Assembly (NCBI RefSeq): GCF_028764065.1
Contig: NZ_JACOFN010000011.1
Span: 1-56,416, forward strand
Length of the DNA: 56,416 nt
Source of the DNA: Fructobacillus sp. CRL 2054
GTDB taxonomy: Bacteria > Bacillota > Bacilli > Lactobacillales > Lactobacillaceae
Direction of reading: 5' to 3'
The position numbers and the translations under genes were made by a program. Below are positions 1 through 8,027 of the stretch, piece by piece. Within the stretch, counting starts at the first letter, position 1, and the number at the start of each line of letters is the position of its first letter. Under the pieces are notes generated by a model. That model searched no databases. It was not told the origin of the DNA and saw only the letters and a list, made by a program, of their open reading frames with translations.

Positions 1-2
1 CA

Positions 3-92
3 ACTTGTGCAACAACTATTTTTATGAGTTTTGCTGGTGATTATCAAGCAAAACTTGATAACCGCTTGTCCCTCGCAAGGAACAATAATTAG
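3..92 (+). CDS. possible C-terminal end of an unidentified protein (partial)
   Basis: A reading frame is open from the left edge to a TAG at 90-92, and the stop lies only 8 bases before a strong rho-independent terminator (100-127) on the same strand. That spacing is typical of a gene end. The 29 visible residues end in ARNNN and match no family I recognise. An 8-bp inverted repeat at 43-63 (TTATCAAG / CTTGATAA) lies inside the frame, so the region could instead be an untranslated leader or RNA. Low confidence. Confidence 0.3.
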   Translation, partial: TCATTIFMSFAGDYQAKLDNRLSLARNNN

Positions 93-99
93 TATACCG

Positions 100-127
100 G
101 CATTGACCCGTTCGGTCAATGCTTTTT
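100..127 (+). terminator. rho-independent terminator
   Basis: Perfect 9-bp stem GCATTGACC / GGTCAATGC with a 5-base loop, followed by five T on the plus strand. It ends whatever gene enters from the left edge. Confidence 0.8.
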
Positions 128-168
128 CACGAAAAATATTAAAAAATGCGTTTTACTTTTAAATAAAC

Positions 169-204
169 AAAGGAGATAGAAAACATTCGTTTTCTATCTC
201 CTTT
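169..204 (-). terminator. terminator of the cysS transcript
   Basis: Perfect 16-bp stem (AAAGGAGATAGAAAAC and its complement) with a 4-base ATTC loop, 34 bases after the cysS stop. In the minus direction it runs into a T-rich tract. Confidence 0.85.
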
Positions 205-237
205 GTCGCGCTTATCGCATTTTATTGTTCGTTATTT

Positions 238-1644
238 TTAGATAAACTCCACAGATTGACCATCACGGCCATCTTTCACCAAGATACCCAACTCTTTTAA
301 CTGGTCACGTAGCTCATCAGACTTCGCGAAGTCCTTGTTTTGTCGTGCTTGTGCTCGTTCTTCTAATAGAGTCTTCGCTTCCGGGGATAACTCGCGACTT
401 TCTTCAAAATTATCCACACCAAAAATGTGCAACCATTCAGCAAACTTCCGATAGATTACCTGCAACGTTGCCGCCGGCTTTCCCTCTTCCAAAGAGCGGT
501 TTGCCAAAGTCAAGCCCTCGAACACCACAGTCAGTGCGTTCTCCACACCAAAGTCATCGTCCATCGCTCCGATGAAGCGTTCCTCCAGCAGGTGTAGTTG
601 CGCCGCCACGGCAGCATCTACCTCTCCAGCAGTACCCGCCTTCTTGGACAAGGCCCGCATCGTGCGGTAAATCTTATCCAATTCCTGCTGGGCCTGGTCC
701 AAACGATCACGAGAGTAAGCGACCGGACGGCGGTAGTGGGTCTTAACTAGGAAGTAACGTAGGCCCTGCGGGTCAATGCTGTCATCTTCCAACAAATCAT
801 GAATAGTAATGAAGTTACCCAAGGACTTGGACATCTTCTCATCATTGACGTTCACAAAACCGTTGTGCAACCAGTAGTTCACGAATGTCTTACCATGGTA
901 AGACTCCGACTGTGCCAGTTCATTGGTATGGTGTGGGAAGGCCAGGTCGATACCACCAGCGTGAATATCAATGGTCTCGCCTAACAGCACGTCGTTCATC
1001 ACGGAACACTCGAGGTGCCAGCCCGGACGTCCCAGTCCCCATGGTGAAGGCCAGGCCGTCGCATCTGGGCGAACCTCCTTCTTCCAGAGGGCGAAGTCCG
1101 TGTTGTTTTCCTTTTCGTCCTGATCATCCCCATCCAAGCGACCAGCTGCGTTCTTTTTCAGCTCATCCATGTTTTGGTGGGACAAAACGGCGTAGTCCTT
1201 AAATTGGTTAGTCCGGAAGTAGACGTTCCCGTTCACCTCGTAAGCCATCCCCTCCGCCATCAACTTCTCGACAAAGGCGACCATTTCTTCCATAAACTGG
1301 GTGGCACGGGGACGGGAAGTGGCAGGTTCAACGTTCAAGGCTGCCGCGTCTTCCAAAAAGGCATCGGCGTACTTGTCCGCCACCTCTTCTTCAGTCAGTC
1401 CTTCCTTTTTACCCTGGGCAATGACTTTATCACCTAAATCGGTAAAGTTGGAGACAAAGTTCACTTCATAGCCCCGCCACTCCAAGTACTTACGAATGGT
1501 ATCAAAGGCAACCGTCGAGCGGGCGTTTCCAATGTGAATGTAGTTATAGACAGTCGGTCCACAAAGGTACATGCGAACCTTGCCCTTTTCGATGGGGGTG
1601 AAACTTTCTTTTTCGAGGCTGTACGTGTTATAAACCGTTTGCAT
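238..1644 (-). CDS. cysS: cysteine--tRNA ligase
   Basis: Charges tRNA(Cys) with cysteine in the cytosol. The 468-aa product has the class I signature HIGN at 37-40, the KMSKS loop near residue 270, and the zinc ligands expected of CysRS: Cys28 in LCGPT, the Cys of HLECS and the His of FPHHTNE. Length is normal for the family. It is the last gene of the minus-strand series dut-radA-gltX-cysS, about 80 bases after gltX and separated from it by a terminator, so it probably has partly independent expression. No T-box leader is visible in the short upstream gap. Identification is secure. Confidence 0.97.
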   Translation of the reverse strand: MQTVYNTYSLEKESFTPIEKGKVRMYLCGPTVYNYIHIGNARSTVAFDTIRKYLEWRGYEVNFVSNFTDLGDKVIAQGKKEGLTEEEVADKYADAFLEDAAALNVEPATSRPRATQFMEEMVAFVEKLMAEGMAYEVNGNVYFRTNQFKDYAVLSHQNMDELKKNAAGRLDGDDQDEKENNTDFALWKKEVRPDATAWPSPWGLGRPGWHLECSVMNDVLLGETIDIHAGGIDLAFPHHTNELAQSESYHGKTFVNYWLHNGFVNVNDEKMSKSLGNFITIHDLLEDDSIDPQGLRYFLVKTHYRRPVAYSRDRLDQAQQELDKIYRTMRALSKKAGTAGEVDAAVAAQLHLLEERFIGAMDDDFGVENALTVVFEGLTLANRSLEEGKPAATLQVIYRKFAEWLHIFGVDNFEESRELSPEAKTLLEERAQARQNKDFAKSDELRDQLKELGILVKDGRDGQSVEFI

Positions 1645-1686
1645 GTCGACTGTCCTTTTTAAACTTTTTTCTTATTATAACAAAAA

Positions 1687-1710
1687 AGCAGGAACCTTTC
1701 GGCTCCTGCT
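1687..1710 (-). terminator. terminator of gltX
   Basis: Stem AGCAGGAGCC / GGTTCCTGCT as read on the minus strand (one G-U pair) with a GAAA loop, followed by six T. It lies between gltX and cysS. Confidence 0.8.
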
Positions 1711-1724
1711 CTTTCAATTATTCA

Positions 1725-3221
1725 TTAGGCAAGGTACTTTGCTTTCACATCGTCCATTGTCTTCAAAACTTGCTTCTTGTCCAACAAAACAAGCAATTCA
1801 GGCAAGTTTGGTCCTTGGATTTGATGAGTCGTTGCGATTCGGATTGGGTTCCAAAGTTCGCGGCCCTTAATCTCCAAGTTGTTTTGGATGGCACGGATGG
1901 TCTTCATGTAAGTATCCGCATCAGCATCCTCTGGCAAAGCCTTATAAGCTTCTTCCCAGGCAGCAAAGACCTTGCGGCCGTTTTCAGACGTGAGGTATTC
2001 CTTCATTTCGTCTGTAATGTCGCCCAATTGGAAGAATGGTTCGCGCATCAAATCAACGATTTGACGGGTGTATGAAATACCATCCACACCGGCAACGTCG
2101 ATGGCTTGAACTAGCCAATCATGCTTAGCCTTGGCTTCGTCTTCGGTAATAAAGCCTGCCTTAACCAACTCCTCGATAAGTTGTGGCATGATCTTATCCT
2201 TGTCGCGACGAATCCACTGGTTGTTAATCCATTCCAACTTCTTTTGGTCGAACTTGGCGTTGGCCTTTGACAAACGCGTTTCGTCGAACATGTTCTTGAA
2301 TTCTTCCAATGAGAAGATTTCGTCTTCACCCTTAGGTGACCAACCAAGCAAACCGATGAAATTATCCAAGGCTTCTGGTTGGTATCCCAATTCGCGGTAC
2401 TGTTCCACGAACTGCAAGACATCGTTATCACGCTTTGACAACTTCTTTCCAGTTGCAGCGTTGATAATCAAAGCCATGTGACCGAACTTTGGAATGTCCC
2501 ATCCAAAGGCATCGTAAACCATCATTTGCTTTGGTGTGTTTGACACGTGATCATCACCACGCAAAACGTGGGAAATCTTCATCAAGTGGTCATCAACAAC
2601 AACGGCGAAGTTGTAGGTTGGCATACCATCGGCCTTTTGGATAACCCAGTCACCACCGACTTCTTTTCCACCGATTGAGATGTGACCCTTAACGATATCA
2701 TCCCATTCGTACATCTTGTCTTCGGGAACACGGATACGAACAACTGGCTTCAAGCCTTGTGCTTCGTACTTAGCATATTCTGCTTCGCGTTCTTCCTGTG
2801 ACATGCCTTCGTATTCGTAGACATAGTGAGGAGCCTGCTTAGCAGCCTGTTGTGCTTCACGTTCAGCCTTCAATTGTTCAGAAGTCTTGTAAGACTTGTA
2901 AGCCAAACCACGCTTCAACAAATCGTCGATGTATGGTTGGTAAATCCCTTGTTCGTTACGTTCTGATTGACGGTAAGGACCGTATTCACCAGGGTTTTCT
3001 GGTGATTCGTCCCAGTCCAAGCCCAACCACTTCAAGTTGTCGAGCTGAGACTTTTCCCCGTCAGCAATGTTACGGGCCGCATCAGTATCTTCGATACGGA
3101 TTACAAAAGTCCCGTTGTAATGACGGGCAAAAAGCCAGTTAAACAGCGCCGTACGGGCGTTTCCAATATGCAAGTAGCCCGTTGGTGATGGGGCATAGCG
3201 GACACGAAAGTCGTCTGTCAT
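1725..3221 (-). CDS. gltX: glutamate--tRNA ligase
   Basis: Class I aminoacyl-tRNA synthetase of 498 aa, normal length. The N-terminus carries the nucleotide-binding HIGN motif (residues 18-21, after APSPTGYL) and the KLSKR loop is near residue 260. In Gram-positive bacteria this enzyme is often non-discriminating, also charging tRNA(Gln) for later amidation by GatCAB; that is family knowledge and not visible here. A 13-base palindrome TCAGCTTAGCTGA (3240-3252) lies just upstream of its ribosome binding site. It follows radA on the same strand with about 100 bases between. Confidence 0.97.
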   Translation of the reverse strand: MTDDFRVRYAPSPTGYLHIGNARTALFNWLFARHYNGTFVIRIEDTDAARNIADGEKSQLDNLKWLGLDWDESPENPGEYGPYRQSERNEQGIYQPYIDDLLKRGLAYKSYKTSEQLKAEREAQQAAKQAPHYVYEYEGMSQEEREAEYAKYEAQGLKPVVRIRVPEDKMYEWDDIVKGHISIGGKEVGGDWVIQKADGMPTYNFAVVVDDHLMKISHVLRGDDHVSNTPKQMMVYDAFGWDIPKFGHMALIINAATGKKLSKRDNDVLQFVEQYRELGYQPEALDNFIGLLGWSPKGEDEIFSLEEFKNMFDETRLSKANAKFDQKKLEWINNQWIRRDKDKIMPQLIEELVKAGFITEDEAKAKHDWLVQAIDVAGVDGISYTRQIVDLMREPFFQLGDITDEMKEYLTSENGRKVFAAWEEAYKALPEDADADTYMKTIRAIQNNLEIKGRELWNPIRIATTHQIQGPNLPELLVLLDKKQVLKTMDDVKAKYLA

Positions 3222-3323
3222 GAATTCTTTACTCCTAAGTCAGCTTAGCTGAAAATTTCTCTTAATTAGTATACAACAAAGTTCCTAGTCATTTCAGGGC
3301 CTAGCGGGATTTTCTGAGAAAAT

Positions 3324-4691
3324 CTACTCTAAAGCAAGCTTCAAAGCCTCTTTAATAGTAGAAACCCCAATCACTTGGATACCATCTGGCACATCAATCC
3401 CCGTCAGGTTATTCTTAGGCACAATCGCCCGGGCAAAGCCGAGCTTCCGTGCTTCCTTCAAACGGCCCTGCAAATCAGAAACCGAACGGATTTCCCCGGT
3501 CAGTCCCAGTTCACCGATGAAGACATCTGATGCTGGTGATTCCTTATCCTGATAGGAAGAGGCAATCGCAACGGCAATGGCCAGATCAATGGCTGGCTCA
3601 TCCAGTTTGACACCACCGGCCGCCTTCAAGTAGGCGTCCTGGTTCTGCAAAAGTAAATTGGCCCGCTTTTCCAAAACCGCCATAATTAAGGACACGCGGT
3701 TACGGTCCAACCCCGTCGCCGTTCTCTGAGCGTTTCCAAAGACCGATGGCGTTACCAAGGCCTGGAGTTCAACCAAGATTGGTCGTTCTCCTTCAAGGGT
3801 GGCCACAATGGCTGAACCAGTCGCTCCGGCCAAGCGTTCCTCCAAGAAAATCTCGGATGGGTTGGCGACTTCGGCAAGCCCCCGGTCGCGCATCTCAAAG
3901 ATGCCTAGCTCGTTAGTCGCACCGAAACGATTCTTCACTGCACGGAGAATCCGGTACTTATAATGACGGTCTCCTTCAAAATAAAGCACCGTATCAACCA
4001 TGTGCTCCAAAATCTTAGGACCGGCAATGGCACCACCCTTGGTTACGTGGCCGACGATGAAGATAGAGATGTTATTTGTCTTGGCAATCTGCAGTAAATC
4101 GGCCGTGACTTCCCGAATCTGGGCTACGGAACCAATTGGCGAGGTCAAATCCGGTTCCTGCATGGTCTGCACGGAATCAATTACCATAAAATCGGGTTTC
4201 AGCTCTTCCACCTGCTTCTTGATGGCTTCCATGTCCGTTTCTGGGTAGAGGTAAAAGTCATCCCCACCAACTTGCAGTCGGTCAGCCCGCATCTTGACTT
4301 GGGTCGCCGACTCTTCACCAGTGACGTAAAGGACTTTGCCCTTACTTGCCAACTGGCCGGAAACCTGGAGTAGCAAGGTTGACTTACCAATCCCAGGATC
4401 CCCCCCAATCAAGACCAAAGTCCCGGCAACAACACCGCCACCAAGTACCCGGTTCAGCTCTTTCAAATCAGTCGCAACTTTGGGCGTTTCTTCCAAAGAA
4501 ACCTGGTTAATCTTTTGAACCTTGGCAGCCTTACCGTCTAGCCCAACACGGGACTTACGGGACTGTGTTTCCGGTTGAATTTTTTCTTCAACGAAGGTTC
4601 CCCACTCACCACAGTTTGGACAGCGTCCAAGATAACGGGCAGAGATGAAATCACAGTTGGAACAAATGAATTGTGTTTTTGTCTTGGCCAC
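3324..4691 (-). CDS. radA: DNA repair protein RadA (Sms)
   Basis: RecA-like ATPase that promotes branch migration and processing of recombination intermediates. The 455-aa protein has the N-terminal C4 zinc finger (Cys10, Cys13, Cys24, Cys27), Walker [11 protein letters not shown] near residue 95, the RadA motif KNRFG in the middle, and a Lon-like C-terminal domain. It starts 3 bases after the dut stop, so the two genes are almost certainly co-transcribed. No irregularities. Confidence 0.96.
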   Translation of the reverse strand: MAKTKTQFICSNCDFISARYLGRCPNCGEWGTFVEEKIQPETQSRKSRVGLDGKAAKVQKINQVSLEETPKVATDLKELNRVLGGGVVAGTLVLIGGDPGIGKSTLLLQVSGQLASKGKVLYVTGEESATQVKMRADRLQVGGDDFYLYPETDMEAIKKQVEELKPDFMVIDSVQTMQEPDLTSPIGSVAQIREVTADLLQIAKTNNISIFIVGHVTKGGAIAGPKILEHMVDTVLYFEGDRHYKYRILRAVKNRFGATNELGIFEMRDRGLAEVANPSEIFLEERLAGATGSAIVATLEGERPILVELQALVTPSVFGNAQRTATGLDRNRVSLIMAVLEKRANLLLQNQDAYLKAAGGVKLDEPAIDLAIAVAIASSYQDKESPASDVFIGELGLTGEIRSVSDLQGRLKEARKLGFARAIVPKNNLTGIDVPDGIQVIGVSTIKEALKLALE

Positions 4692-4694
4692 TAA

Positions 4695-5168
4695 TTAGGC
4701 CTCCCCCGTTGAACCAAAGCCACCGGCACGCACGACCTTCACATCGTCCGCATCCTGGTCAGCAAGCAAGAATGGTAGGAAGATTCCCTGACCAATTCGC
4801 TCACCCTTCTTGATGGCGACATCTTCATCCCCAAAGTTCAAGAATTGGAGGAAGATTTCCCCTTCGTTCTTTTCATTGTTGTAGTAGTCACCATCGACAA
4901 CGCCGACACCGTTTGGCATGATCAACTTCTTCTTGATTGGTCCGGATGAACGGGAAACCAACTGCAAGTATTCACCCTCTTGCATGTAAGCCTTAATACC
5001 AGTTGGCACCAAGACAGGCTTTACTGATTCTTGCAATCCCTTGGCTGGAATAACCATGTCCACGGCTGCTTCAAAGTCATAGCCGGCAGCCTGCATCGTG
5101 GAACGCTTAGGAAGGTTCAACCCTTCCCCTTCATATTTACTGACAATTTCAAATCCGCGTACTGACAT
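4695..5168 (-). CDS. dut: dUTP diphosphatase
   Basis: Hydrolyses dUTP to dUMP, keeping uracil out of DNA and supplying thymidylate synthesis. The 157-aa sequence contains the trimeric dUTPase motifs: motif 1 around AAGYDFEAA, motif 2 SRSSG, motif 3 GVVDGDYYN and the C-terminal glycine-rich motif GGFGSTG that closes over the substrate. First gene of the dut-radA pair, divergent from the acetyltransferase gene at 5256. A clear promoter lies at 5203-5231. Confidence 0.95.
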   Translation of the reverse strand: MSVRGFEIVSKYEGEGLNLPKRSTMQAAGYDFEAAVDMVIPAKGLQESVKPVLVPTGIKAYMQEGEYLQLVSRSSGPIKKKLIMPNGVGVVDGDYYNNEKNEGEIFLQFLNFGDEDVAIKKGERIGQGIFLPFLLADQDADDVKVVRAGGFGSTGEA

Positions 5169-5202
5169 TTCGCGTCCCCTTTATTTCTGCTAAAATTTAC
5201 TT

Positions 5203-5231
5203 ATATTATGTCTACCATTATACGTCATCAA
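5203..5231 (-). promoter_or_regulatory. dut-radA promoter
   Basis: On the minus strand TTGATG (-35), a 17-base spacer and TAATAT (-10), about 35 bases before the dut start codon. Confidence 0.6.
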
Positions 5232-5255
5232 AGATATTTCAAAAAGGAGGAAAGC

Positions 5256-5567
5256 ATGGCAATCATTCAAAAACCTGGTTGGTTCTATTACGAAGAAGAG
5301 GGTGAACGACTCGGTGAGGTTTCCTACCTCAAAGCCGGCCATGGTAAAGTTTTGGTCCTCAATCATACCTACGTCGACCCTAAACTCCGTGGCCAAAACA
5401 TCGCTCGCCAACTAGTCGACGCCGTCTGCGACCTCGCCCGCTCCGAAGGTAAAAAAGTCCAACCGGACTGTCGCTATGCTGCCGCCCTCTTCAAGCGTTT
5501 CAAAGAAGACTACGAAGATGTCGCTCTCGAGCCCGGACAAAATGCCGACTCCTGTCCCATTAACTAA
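5256..5567 (+). CDS. GNAT-like N-acetyltransferase, short YjdJ type
   Basis: Start placed at 5256 because AAAGGAGG lies just upstream; the longer frame from 5208 has no ribosome binding site. The 103-aa product resembles the short GCN5-related acetyltransferase subfamily (Acetyltransf_CG): a beta strand ending in HTYVDP followed by RGQNIARQLVD, the acetyl-CoA-binding turn and helix, then CRYAAALFKR. Substrate unknown. The 3' end of this gene and its downstream neighbour were duplicated: a shortened copy of its tail lies at 5789-5877. Function is family-level only. Confidence 0.8.
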   Translation: MAIIQKPGWFYYEEEGERLGEVSYLKAGHGKVLVLNHTYVDPKLRGQNIARQLVDAVCDLARSEGKKVQPDCRYAAALFKRFKEDYEDVALEPGQNADSCPIN

Positions 5568-5578
5568 AGGAAAATTCC

Positions 5579-5782
5579 ATGAAACAAAAGAAGACTTTCA
5601 ATAACTTTTGGCGCTATTTCCTGACCGCCTTTCTGGCCATCACGATTGCCGAGGTTCTACAATTTTTCATCCCCGCACTAGCTAAGCCAATGTGGGTCAA
5701 CCTACTAACATTCTTACTCGTTTACTTCTTGGTATCGACAACCATTACAGTCATTGTGACCCGGATGAATCGAAAGAAGTAA
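5579..5782 (+). CDS. small two-TM membrane protein, copy A
   Basis: 67-aa protein with a basic N-terminus (MKQKKTFNNFW), two hydrophobic segments (about 12-31 and 37-59) separated by a PALAKPMW turn, and a basic tail (RMNRKK). It starts 11 bases after the acetyltransferase stop, with AAAGGA as ribosome binding site, so the two are co-expressed. No family recognised. A near copy follows at 5889-6092 and decayed copies lie further downstream. The topology suggests both ends in the cytoplasm. Confidence 0.7.
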   Translation: MKQKKTFNNFWRYFLTAFLAITIAEVLQFFIPALAKPMWVNLLTFLLVYFLVSTTITVIVTRMNRKK

Positions 5783-5788
5783 AAAAAG

Positions 5789-5877
5789 TACACCCGACCT
5801 ATGTCGACCCACAACCGCGCGTTCCAGATATCATTCTCGAACTTGGACAGAACGCCTATTCCTGTCTCATTAGCTAA
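5789..5877 (+). pseudogene. remnant of a duplicated acetyltransferase gene 3' end
   Basis: Encodes THPTYVDPQPR-like residues followed by LELGQNAYSCLIS and a stop. This matches two separated parts of the intact acetyltransferase (TYVDPKLR near residue 36 and LEPGQNADSCPIN at its C-terminus), with the middle deleted. The spacing from this stop to the second small membrane gene copies the spacing in the first unit. It is the scar of a tandem duplication followed by internal deletion; there is no start codon of its own. Confidence 0.75.
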
Positions 5878-5888
5878 AGGAAAACCGC

Positions 5889-6092
5889 ATGAAACAAAAA
5901 AAGACTTTCAATAACTTTTGGCTCTACTTACCGATTGCCTTTTTATCCATCACGATTTCCGAAATCCTACAGACTTTGATTCCCGCACTGGCCGAGCCAA
6001 TGTGGGTCAACTTTCTAATGTTCTTACTGGTTTATTTCTTAGTATCAAAAACACTTACGGTGCTTGTAGCCCAGATGAATCAAAAGAAATAA
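5889..6092 (+). CDS. small two-TM membrane protein, copy B
   Basis: 67 aa, the same length as copy A and about 70 percent identical, including MKQKKTFNNFW at the start, EPMWVNF in the turn, and a basic end (QMNQKK). Preceded by AAAGGA at the same distance as copy A. It arose by tandem duplication of the unit [acetyltransferase 3' end + small membrane gene]. Keeping the frame open while the acetyltransferase part decayed suggests the membrane protein copy is, or was until recently, under selection. Function unknown. Confidence 0.65.
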   Translation: MKQKKTFNNFWLYLPIAFLSITISEILQTLIPALAEPMWVNFLMFLLVYFLVSKTLTVLVAQMNQKK

Positions 6093-6099
6093 AACAAAA

Positions 6100-6133
6100 A
6101 GCAGCACCCGCTATAATTGGGGACTGCTTTTTT
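6100..6133 (+). terminator. terminator after the small membrane genes
   Basis: Stem AGCAG-CACCC / GGGGA-CTGCT with a short internal mismatch, then six T on the plus strand, directly after copy B. Confidence 0.65.
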
Positions 6134-6175
6134 ATGATAATCTATCTAATTATTGCTAGCACTATATAGATTTTT

Positions 6176-6346
6176 TAGTTCATAGCACTTACTAAGCGAC
6201 CCATGAAGGGCATGGTCAATCAAACCATGTCCTTTATTGTACAGTCTCATTTCTGCACTGACTAAGCGAGCCAACTTACTGTCCATTCCCTAGTATTAAA
6301 AATAATCGCAACAATTGTGACTCGGATGAAGCGAAACAAATAAAGC
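6176..6346 (+). pseudogene. decayed third (and possibly fourth) copies of the small membrane gene
   Basis: Bases 6250-6346 align with the last two thirds of copies A and B: CTGCACTGACTAAGC corresponds to CCGCACTAGCTAAGC, and TTGTGACTCGGATGAAGCG to TTGTGACCCGGATGAATCG, ending in the same AAATAAA stop region. There are deletions and no open frame. A weaker match starting TTCATAGCACTTACTAAGC (about 6178) may be a fourth copy. Together with 6346-6435 this fills the gene-free stretch of about 340 bases; nothing else was seen there except a weak hairpin at 6372-6400. Confidence 0.65.
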
Positions 6347-6371
6347 ATAAAACGGCCCATTATTGACTTAT

Positions 6372-6400
6372 ACCTCAAAAGTTACTATAACTTTCGGGGT
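6372..6400 (+). terminator. weak hairpin terminator
   Basis: Stem ACCTCAAAAGTTA / TAACTTTCGGGGT (one G-U pair, one mismatch) with a 3-base loop, then ATTTTATATT. It may end the decayed locus on the plus strand or act for the minus-strand gene at 6436. Confidence 0.4.
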
Positions 6401-6435
6401 ATTTTATATTATAGAAACGGACTCAATTCACCAAA

Positions 6436-6645
6436 TCAATCTAGGTCAAGACTATCAATTTCGCCTTCTTCATTACCTACAAACATGAAGAAGATCAAAC
6501 AAGCTTGTCCAATCGATAAGCTCATTGGAATACAGGCTTCCATTACTTTACCAGATATGAGGTCTGCAATTAACCAAATGATTTCGCCTACCAATGCCAT
6601 TACCATGACAAATTGACAAAAAACTAAAGTATTCTTATTTTTCAC
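6436..6645 (-). CDS. small membrane protein, two TM segments
   Basis: 69-aa hypothetical protein with two hydrophobic segments (about 7-28 and 39-58) and an acidic C-terminus (EEGEIDSLDLD). The start is GTG (6643-6645) with GAGGG upstream. No family recognised. It stands alone between the decayed repeats and the STAS-like cassette on the opposite strand. Composition is AT-richer than the housekeeping neighbours, as is the following cassette, consistent with an accessory region. Confidence 0.6.
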   Translation of the reverse strand: MKNKNTLVFCQFVMVMALVGEIIWLIADLISGKVMEACIPMSLSIGQACLIFFMFVGNEEGEIDSLDLD

Positions 6646-6895
6646 TTCTTATCCCTCATCCTCAAAAACGTTTTTTATATTTTATCAGTTTATCCTTATA
6701 TTTAAAATGCTCTTTTAAAAAAATACATTTATTTACCAAAATAAGAGGTGTTTTCTTCCCCAAAGGGACATTGCGTTCCTTAAATAATACGCACTACACC
6801 AACATTTATCTCATCACATTTTGTCATAAATTTTCTCCGAAAAATCAGTTATACTGTGAGCAGAAAATAACCGAAAGAAGAAATGGAGGTTAGAA

Positions 6896-7192
6896 ATGAA
6901 CACAACGATTAACTTGGACTTTGGTTCACCAAAAGTTATTGCACTTGCTGGTGATAAGGAGGGAGAAACAATTTACACCGAGCAGGTTGACTCGGTATTA
7001 ACTCCTGAAAAATGGCAGGGGGAAATTACAATTTGCTTTCCAGACTCCGTCGTCATCATCGGTAGCTCTTTTTGGATGGGATTTACTAAAAACATGATTC
7101 AAGAAATTGGCTATGACGGTGTCTGTGATCGAGTAAAATTTGTGACTTCATCAGACGAATTAACGGAGGAGCTCTATGACGATCTTTTATGA
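6896..7192 (+). CDS. STAS-like (DUF4325-like) protein, paralogue 1
   Basis: 98 aa, start preceded by GGAGG. It begins with a beta strand (TINLDFG) and has a central TICFPDSVVIIGSSFWMGF block followed by a helix and KFVTSSDELTEELYDDL. The pattern of a beta strand leading into an SSF-type turn and helix resembles the STAS-like DUF4325 family; this is from memory and unverified. It is about 45 percent identical to the protein at 7645. It overlaps the following gene by 17 bases, implying translational coupling. First gene of a three-gene cassette; a TATACT -10 element is at 6850-6855. Role unknown. Confidence 0.65.
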   Translation: MNTTINLDFGSPKVIALAGDKEGETIYTEQVDSVLTPEKWQGEITICFPDSVVIIGSSFWMGFTKNMIQEIGYDGVCDRVKFVTSSDELTEELYDDLL

Positions 7193-7631
7193 AAGTATCA
7201 TTATCCTTATCAGCATTCTCACTGTTTCAATTTCAGGATTAACATTTTATCGTTCCGAGCAACGCCTTAAATCAGTTCGCGAATTGGAGATGTCTCGAGT
7301 ACTGTATGATGAGTACTTACTCTTGAAATTACCAAAAGCATATGACAGTTATAGTAAATCAAGCAACCCGATTCAAGCGGGCAAACAGTTATCCCGACAG
7401 CTCAAAATATTTAAGCAGCACCTTCACTACTTTGAGTATTCACATCTACCAATCTATACAAAAGTCTTATCAGCAATTCGACTCATTGACCTCGCTGTAA
7501 AAGATCAAGTTGAAGGAGCTAGCCACTCTCAATCCAACCGAAAAATACGTTATGCATTGAATACCATCTACAAAGCTTTCCTCTACGAACTACCCGATGA
7601 CCATATCGAACAATACTTCAAGAAAAAATAG
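7176..7631 (+). CDS. membrane-anchored helical protein of the STAS-like cassette
   Basis: 151 aa. An N-terminal hydrophobic segment (about residues 3-25) is followed by a charged, largely helical domain rich in Leu, Tyr and Lys, so the protein is probably anchored in the membrane with a cytoplasmic domain. No family recognised. The gene starts inside the end of the first STAS-like gene with GGAGG overlapping that gene, and is followed 13 bases later by the second STAS-like gene. Sandwiching between two paralogues suggests that it interacts with one or both; that is inference. Confidence 0.65.
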   Translation: MTIFYESIIILISILTVSISGLTFYRSEQRLKSVRELEMSRVLYDEYLLLKLPKAYDSYSKSSNPIQAGKQLSRQLKIFKQHLHYFEYSHLPIYTKVLSAIRLIDLAVKDQVEGASHSQSNRKIRYALNTIYKAFLYELPDDHIEQYFKKK

Positions 7632-7644
7632 GAGGTACCTAAGC

Positions 7645-7944
7645 ATGGCAAAAACAATCAACCTATCTTTTGCCCCTAACACCTACGGACTCGCTGGGGT
7701 ATCCAAAGGTAAAGAAACTTTCAAAACACAAGTAGAACCCTTGATTACTCCCGAAGTACTAAATAGTCCTGATCCAATTACCATTCAATTTCCAGACTCG
7801 ATTGTCATTATCGGTATTTCATTTTGGGACGGCTTTTCAGAAGAGCTCATCAACAAAGTCGGCTACGACGGTATCGCAAAACGCGTGCACTTTGGCACTT
7901 CGTCCGACCGTCTGACGCAAGAACTATATGATTACATGATTTAG
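7645..7944 (+). CDS. STAS-like (DUF4325-like) protein, paralogue 2
   Basis: 99 aa. Start chosen at 7645, 8 bases after AGGAGG, not at the earlier ATG (7597) which lies inside the previous gene without such a site. Shared with paralogue 1: TINL at the N-terminus, ITIQFPDSIVIIG, SFWDGF, VGYDG, and TSSDRLTQELYD at the C-terminus. A Ser in the conserved SSF/ISF turn is where STAS proteins are often phosphorylated, but no kinase gene is nearby. Last gene of the cassette; a bidirectional terminator follows. Confidence 0.65.
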   Translation: MAKTINLSFAPNTYGLAGVSKGKETFKTQVEPLITPEVLNSPDPITIQFPDSIVIIGISFWDGFSEELINKVGYDGIAKRVHFGTSSDRLTQELYDYMI

Positions 7945-7969
7945 GCAACCCTCTTCATTCCACACAAAA

Positions 7970-8002
7970 ACACGCCCCCAATTCCTCGGGAGCGTGTTTT
8001 TT
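7970..8002. terminator. bidirectional terminator between the STAS-like cassette and clpL
   Basis: Stem ACACGCCCCC / GGGAGCGTGT with an 8-base loop. T tracts follow in both directions, serving two convergent transcripts. Confidence 0.85.
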
Positions 8003-8027
8003 AGACTAGAACGTCAATTGCTTTAAA

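Noticed and set aside
1-3323. T-box leaders for cysS or gltX
   Set aside because: No AGGGTGG-type T-box sequence or specifier stem; the upstream gaps are too short.
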